Positions 12,723 to 15,079 of a DNA stretch of 15,079 nucleotides are shown piece after piece. The position numbers were made by a program, and so were the translations under genes. Under the pieces are notes generated by a model. The model made no database searches. It worked only from the letters and a program-made list of their open reading frames with translations, and was not told where the DNA came from. Within the stretch, counting starts at the first letter, position 1; every line of letters begins with the position of its first letter. The stretch is from DASYHS01 sp035998295 (lineage in GTDB: Bacteria > Pseudomonadota > Alphaproteobacteria > Azospirillales > Azospirillaceae). The stretch covers positions 1 to 15,079 of the forward strand of contig NZ_DASYHS010000097.1 in the NCBI RefSeq assembly GCF_035998295.1, in the 5' to 3' direction.

Positions 12723-13133
12723 CTACTGCCGCGGACGGTCGCCGGCCTCCTCGTCCGGTGCGGCGAGGCGTCCCTCCTGGGCCTTGTTGATGTACTGCGA
12801 GCAGACGAGCCATCCCTTCAAGGGACGCAGCAGGGCGCAGCAGGAGCCGAACATGAGCGTCAGCGTCACCGCGAGATTGATCCATAGCGGCACGCCCAAG
12901 GAAATCTCCATCCAGGCGGCGAGGGCGACCACGGGGAAACTCACGATGGACATCGTGAAGAACGCCGGTCCGTCGGCAGGGTCCGCAAAGGAAAGATCGA
13001 GCCCGCAGACGTCGCATCTCTCCGCCAGCCTCAGGAATCCCGCGAAGATGCGCCCCTGGTGGCAGCGCGGGCAAAGGCCCCTGATCCCCAGCCCGAAGGG
13101 GCTCCTGGCGCCGGGACCGTGTTCCGTCGTCAT
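12723..13133 (-). CDS. DUF983 family membrane protein with zinc-ribbon motif
   Basis: A 136-aa protein. The N-terminal part has two CxxC pairs, C21-P-R-C24 and C40-D-V-C43 (RGLCPRCHQGRIFAGFLRLAERCDVCGLDL), which should bind zinc. Two hydrophobic helices follow, at about 57-78 (FFTMSIVSFPVVALAAW) and 83-103, then a polar tail. This is the standard layout of DUF983, a family common in alphaproteobacteria with no agreed function. The ATG at 13133 has GGAG five bases upstream. The open frame continues back to 13340, but that part is intergenic and has no family similarity. It is divergent from the LysE-family gene and heads a possible DUF983-mocR-MFS run on the minus strand. Confidence 0.9.
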   Translation of the reverse strand: MTTEHGPGARSPFGLGIRGLCPRCHQGRIFAGFLRLAERCDVCGLDLSFADPADGPAFFTMSIVSFPVVALAAWMEISLGVPLWINLAVTLTLMFGSCCALLRPLKGWLVCSQYINKAQEGRLAAPDEEAGDRPRQ

Positions 13134-13142
13134 GCCGTCTCC

Positions 13143-13187
13143 ATTGTACGGATAATGCGCAGCCGCATTGTAGGGATTATCGGCAGG
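13143..13187. repeat. Imperfect 24-bp tandem repeat in the DUF983 leader
   Basis: Units start at 13143 and 13167; the first 20 positions agree at 16. Read on the minus strand, each carries TACAAT, a good -10 box, so either could direct transcription of the DUF983 gene. No good -35 is seen at the right distance. Confidence 0.45.
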
Positions 13188-13241
13188 AACAAGATACCTC
13201 CATATCGCATGGCTGCCGTCGGTTCCCGGCACATGCCCGCT

Positions 13242-13274
13242 TTGCACCGAGAGCAATATACGAATTGCACCGAG
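13242..13274. promoter_or_regulatory. Direct repeat TTGCACCGAG, two copies 23 bp apart, upstream of the LysE gene
   Basis: Perfect 10-mers at 13242-13251 and 13265-13274. The start-to-start distance of 23 bp is close to two helical turns. GCAAT (13253-13257) and ATTGC (13264-13268) form a small dyad between and overlapping them. This arrangement, 54-86 bases before the LysE-family start and between divergent genes, is typical of an operator. The regulator is unknown. Confidence 0.4.
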
Positions 13275-13327
13275 GCTATGCCCGCAGCACTGTCGCAGGC
13301 GCAGCCCACAACCGGAGTACGGCCCCC

Positions 13328-13966
13328 GTGATCGCCGCAACCTCGCTCGCCGCGTTCGCCCTCGTCGCCCTCGGCATGGTCCTGACGCCCGGGCCGAACA
13401 TGATCTATCTGGTGTCGCGCTCGATCGTCCAGGGCCGGCGGGCCGGCTTCGTCTCGCTGCTCGGCGTGATCGCCGGCTTCGTTTTCTACATGCTGTGCGC
13501 GGCGTTCGGGCTCACGGCCCTGCTGTTCGCGGTCCCGTTCGCCTACGAGGCGATCCGCTGGGCCGGCGCCGCCTATCTCTTGTGGCTGGCCTGGAGCGCC
13601 GTCAGGCCGGGGGCCCGCTCGGTGCTCGAGCCGCGCCTGGACCTCCCCGTGGACCGGCCGCGCCGGTTGTTCGCGATGGGGTTCCTGACCAACCTGCTCA
13701 ACCCGAAGATCGCGGTGCTCTATCTCTCGCTGCTGCCGCAGTTCCTGGACCCGGCGGCCGGGCACGTCCTGCTCCAGAGCGTCGTTCTCGGCCTGACGCA
13801 GATCACGGTCAGCTTCACCGTCAATCTCGCGATCGTGCTGACGGCGGGCTCGGCCGCCGCCTGGATCGCGGGCCGGCCCTCCTGGCTGAAGGCCCAGCGC
13901 TGGGTCATGGCCGGCGTCCTCGGCGCGCTGGCGGTGCGGCTCGCATTGGAGCGGCGGCCCGCCTGA
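13328..13966 (+). CDS. LysE/RhtB-family amino-acid exporter
   Basis: A 212-aa inner-membrane protein that likely exports an amino acid or related small molecule. It has about six hydrophobic helices. Family marks are LTPGPNMIYLVSRSIVQGRRAG after the first helix, AGAAYLLWLAWSAVRPG in the middle and FLTNLLNPKIAVLYLSLLPQF at the start of the second half. Length matches the usual 205-212 aa. The chosen start is GTG 13328, with GGAG at 13314-13317, giving the typical N-terminus just before helix 1. The frame is open 21 codons further upstream but crosses the direct repeats. Its stop is ten bases from the convergent DUF502 gene. The substrate cannot be read from sequence. Confidence 0.93.
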   Translation: MIAATSLAAFALVALGMVLTPGPNMIYLVSRSIVQGRRAGFVSLLGVIAGFVFYMLCAAFGLTALLFAVPFAYEAIRWAGAAYLLWLAWSAVRPGARSVLEPRLDLPVDRPRRLFAMGFLTNLLNPKIAVLYLSLLPQFLDPAAGHVLLQSVVLGLTQITVSFTVNLAIVLTAGSAAAWIAGRPSWLKAQRWVMAGVLGALAVRLALERRPA

Positions 13967-13976
13967 GCGACTACCT

Positions 13977-14747
13977 TCAGCCGGCCTCGCGCTCGTCGAC
14001 CAGCACCCGCTGCTCCGCCTCGATGACGGGCGGGATCACCTTACGCACCTGCTGTTCGGGCGGCCGACGGTCCGGCGGCGTGACGATGCCGCCGGACACC
14101 ACCATCTTGATGCCTTCCTCGATCGTCATGTCCAGGACGTGGATGTCCGAGCGGGGAAAGAACAGCAGGAACCCGGAGGTCGGGTTCGGCGTCGTCGGCA
14201 CGAACACGTTGACGACGTCGTCGGTGGTCAGGTTCTGGACCTCGCCCTTGGTGTGGCCGGTGATGAAGCCGAGCGCCCAGATGCCGCGGCGCGGGTACTC
14301 GATCAGCACGACCTCCCGGAACGCCTGGGACTGGTTTGCGAGCACCGTCTCGAAGATCTGCTTCGTCGCCCCGTAGACGCTGCGGACCACGGGCATGCGG
14401 GCGAGGATGCCCTCGCTCGCGCGGACCAGCAGGCGCCCCACGTAGCCCGCCGTCAGCATGCCGATCAGCGTCAGGGTCACGAACACGACCACGACGCCCA
14501 GCCCCGGGATCGTGAACGGAAGATAGGTCTCGGGGTTGTAGCGCGCCGGGATCAGCGGCGTGACGGAATCATCCACGAACGCGACGAACAGCCACGCCAG
14601 GTAGAGGGTCAGCGAGATCGGGGCCGTGACCAGGATTCCCGCCAGGAAGTAGGCGCGCAGCCGCGCCCCGAAACCAAGTCTCCGGCGTTTTGCCGCCTTC
14701 TCCCTGGGCTGCGGGTCGGCGCCTTGCGGCTCGAAGGGCTCGGTCAC
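13977..14747 (-). CDS. DUF502 family membrane protein
   Basis: A protein of about 256 aa with two N-terminal membrane helices, LRAYFLAGILVTAPISLTLY and, after a loop carrying TPLIPARYNPETYLPF, GLGVVVVFVTLTLIGMLTAG. A large soluble part follows, with PVVRSVYGATKQIFETVL, VVLIEYPRRGIWALGFITG, VFVPTTPNPTSGFLLFFPR and a polar, Pro-rich tail. These are standard DUF502 signatures. The family is widespread and has no settled function. The start is uncertain: ATG 14798, ATG 14780, GTG 14756 and GTG 14747 are in frame. GTG 14747 is preferred because GGTGATC, a close match to the ribosome-binding consensus, lies just upstream and the protein then starts MTEPFEPQ. A minus-strand TATATC at 14789-14784 may be a -10 box. 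The gene is divergent from the Crp/Fnr-like gene. Confidence 0.9.
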   Translation of the reverse strand: MTEPFEPQGADPQPREKAAKRRRLGFGARLRAYFLAGILVTAPISLTLYLAWLFVAFVDDSVTPLIPARYNPETYLPFTIPGLGVVVVFVTLTLIGMLTAGYVGRLLVRASEGILARMPVVRSVYGATKQIFETVLANQSQAFREVVLIEYPRRGIWALGFITGHTKGEVQNLTTDDVVNVFVPTTPNPTSGFLLFFPRSDIHVLDMTIEEGIKMVVSGGIVTPPDRRPPEQQVRKVIPPVIEAEQRVLVDEREAG

Positions 14748-14903
14748 GGGGATCACCGTCGAAAGGAGGCGTGCGTGCATACTGATATAAGGTGGCATCG
14801 GGCTCAATGGGAGTGGTGGCGCGGCCCGCATCGCGCTTTACGTCCCGGGAGCGCCCTGTATGCTTCGCCCGAGATCCCAAGGATGACCCCCGTGACCGAG
14901 CCC
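14736..14903. repeat. 21-bp inverted repeat at the starts of two divergent genes
   Basis: The 21 bases at 14883-14903 recur in reverse complement at 14736-14756 with 19 of 21 identical; the shared core is CCCCGTGACCGAGCCC. In both cases the repeat covers the first codons of a gene and encodes (M/V)-x-P-V-T-E-P. The arms are about 126 bp apart. Confidence 0.8.
14837..14864 (+). promoter_or_regulatory. Putative promoter of the Crp/Fnr-like gene
   Basis: TTTACG (14837-14842, 4 of 6) and TATGCT (14859-14864, 4 of 6), separated by 16 bp. The start site would be near 14871, leaving a short leader of 12-21 nt depending on the start codon. Confidence 0.4.
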
Positions 14904-15079
14904 CAGCATCCGCCCGTCCAGTCCCTCGACGCCATCGCCCTGCTCGGACCGCTCGGCGCGCAGGAACGGGCCTCGGTCGCGCGCCAGTGCGCATGGCGCC
15001 GCTACCGGGAGGACGAGCAGATCATCGACCACATGAGCGACACCCACGACGTCTGCTTCGTCGTCGGCGGGCGCGTCCG
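14883..15079 (+). CDS. Crp/Fnr-like cyclic-nucleotide-binding-domain protein, N-terminal part (cut by window edge)
   Basis: The frame is open from ATG 14883 to the window edge, 65 codons. The sequence LDAIALLGPLGAQERASVAR followed by QCAWRRYREDEQIIDH and DVCFVVGGRVR is the usual start of a cyclic-nucleotide-binding beta-roll: helix A, then the first strands ending in the conserved F-V-V-x-G-x-V-R. Whether a DNA-binding helix-turn-helix follows, as in Crp/Fnr regulators, or another effector domain, cannot be seen. GTG 14892 is an alternative start with AAGGA (14879-14883) eight bases upstream. The first codons lie in the inverted repeat shared with the divergent DUF502 gene. Confidence 0.8.
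   Translation, partial: MTPVTEPQHPPVQSLDAIALLGPLGAQERASVARQCAWRRYREDEQIIDHMSDTHDVCFVVGGRV

Noticed and set aside
13134..13340. N-terminal extension of the DUF983 protein
   Set aside because: It lies over the intergenic repeats and the divergent gene start. ATG 13133 has GGAG and matches the family N-terminus.

Overview
The window looks like chromosomal DNA of a GC-rich alphaproteobacterium, most likely Rhodospirillales-like. Three things support this: the recG / sdhE-mfd arrangement, a short flagellin of the Caulobacter type, and alphaproteobacterial families such as DUF983 and DUF502. The genus is an inference from protein character and base composition; no rRNA or other marker gene is present. 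I see no tRNA, rRNA, insertion sequence, prophage module or CRISPR array.

Layout. 1-881: a sigma-54-type promoter and a 273-aa flagellin. 954-1745 (minus): an XRE helix-turn-helix regulator with a degenerate LexA/S24 C-domain. 1345-1955: an unusual repeat zone. The hexamer GTATCC/GGATAC occurs 14 times in the regulator gene and its upstream DNA, followed by four perfect DnaA boxes (TGTGGATAA) in one orientation at 26-27 bp spacing. 2162-2769: two small exported Cys-rich proteins with overlapping genes. 2780-3217 (minus): a conserved hypothetical protein. 3335-3994: a FrnE/DsbA-like thiol oxidoreductase with a promoter suggesting a leaderless mRNA. 4035-7821 (minus): sdhE-mfd, divergent from recG (7907-9988). 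9975-12658 (minus): an MFS exporter with a MocR-type regulator upstream. 12723-13133 (minus): a DUF983 protein. 13328-13966: a LysE-family exporter. 13977-14747 (minus): a DUF502 membrane protein. 14883 to the right edge: the start of a Crp/Fnr-like cyclic-nucleotide-binding protein, cut by the window.

How the genes work together. Mfd removes stalled RNA polymerase and recruits excision repair, RecG remodels stalled forks, and SdhE flavinylates succinate dehydrogenase; this is a housekeeping neighbourhood. The MFS gene has its own promoter with a SoxR/MerR-style dyad in a 19-bp spacer, so it may be an inducible efflux pump independent of, or additional to, the MocR regulator.

The most unusual part is 954-1955. 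A regulator whose S24 catalytic dyad appears lost sits next to a DnaA-box array. Its gene carries a hexamer kept in two reading frames and in non-coding DNA, which suggests selection or expansion at the DNA level rather than for the protein. A replication-linked or self-binding control region is possible, but this is inference.

Most long open frames antisense to mfd, recG and other genes are high-GC artefacts and are left out.
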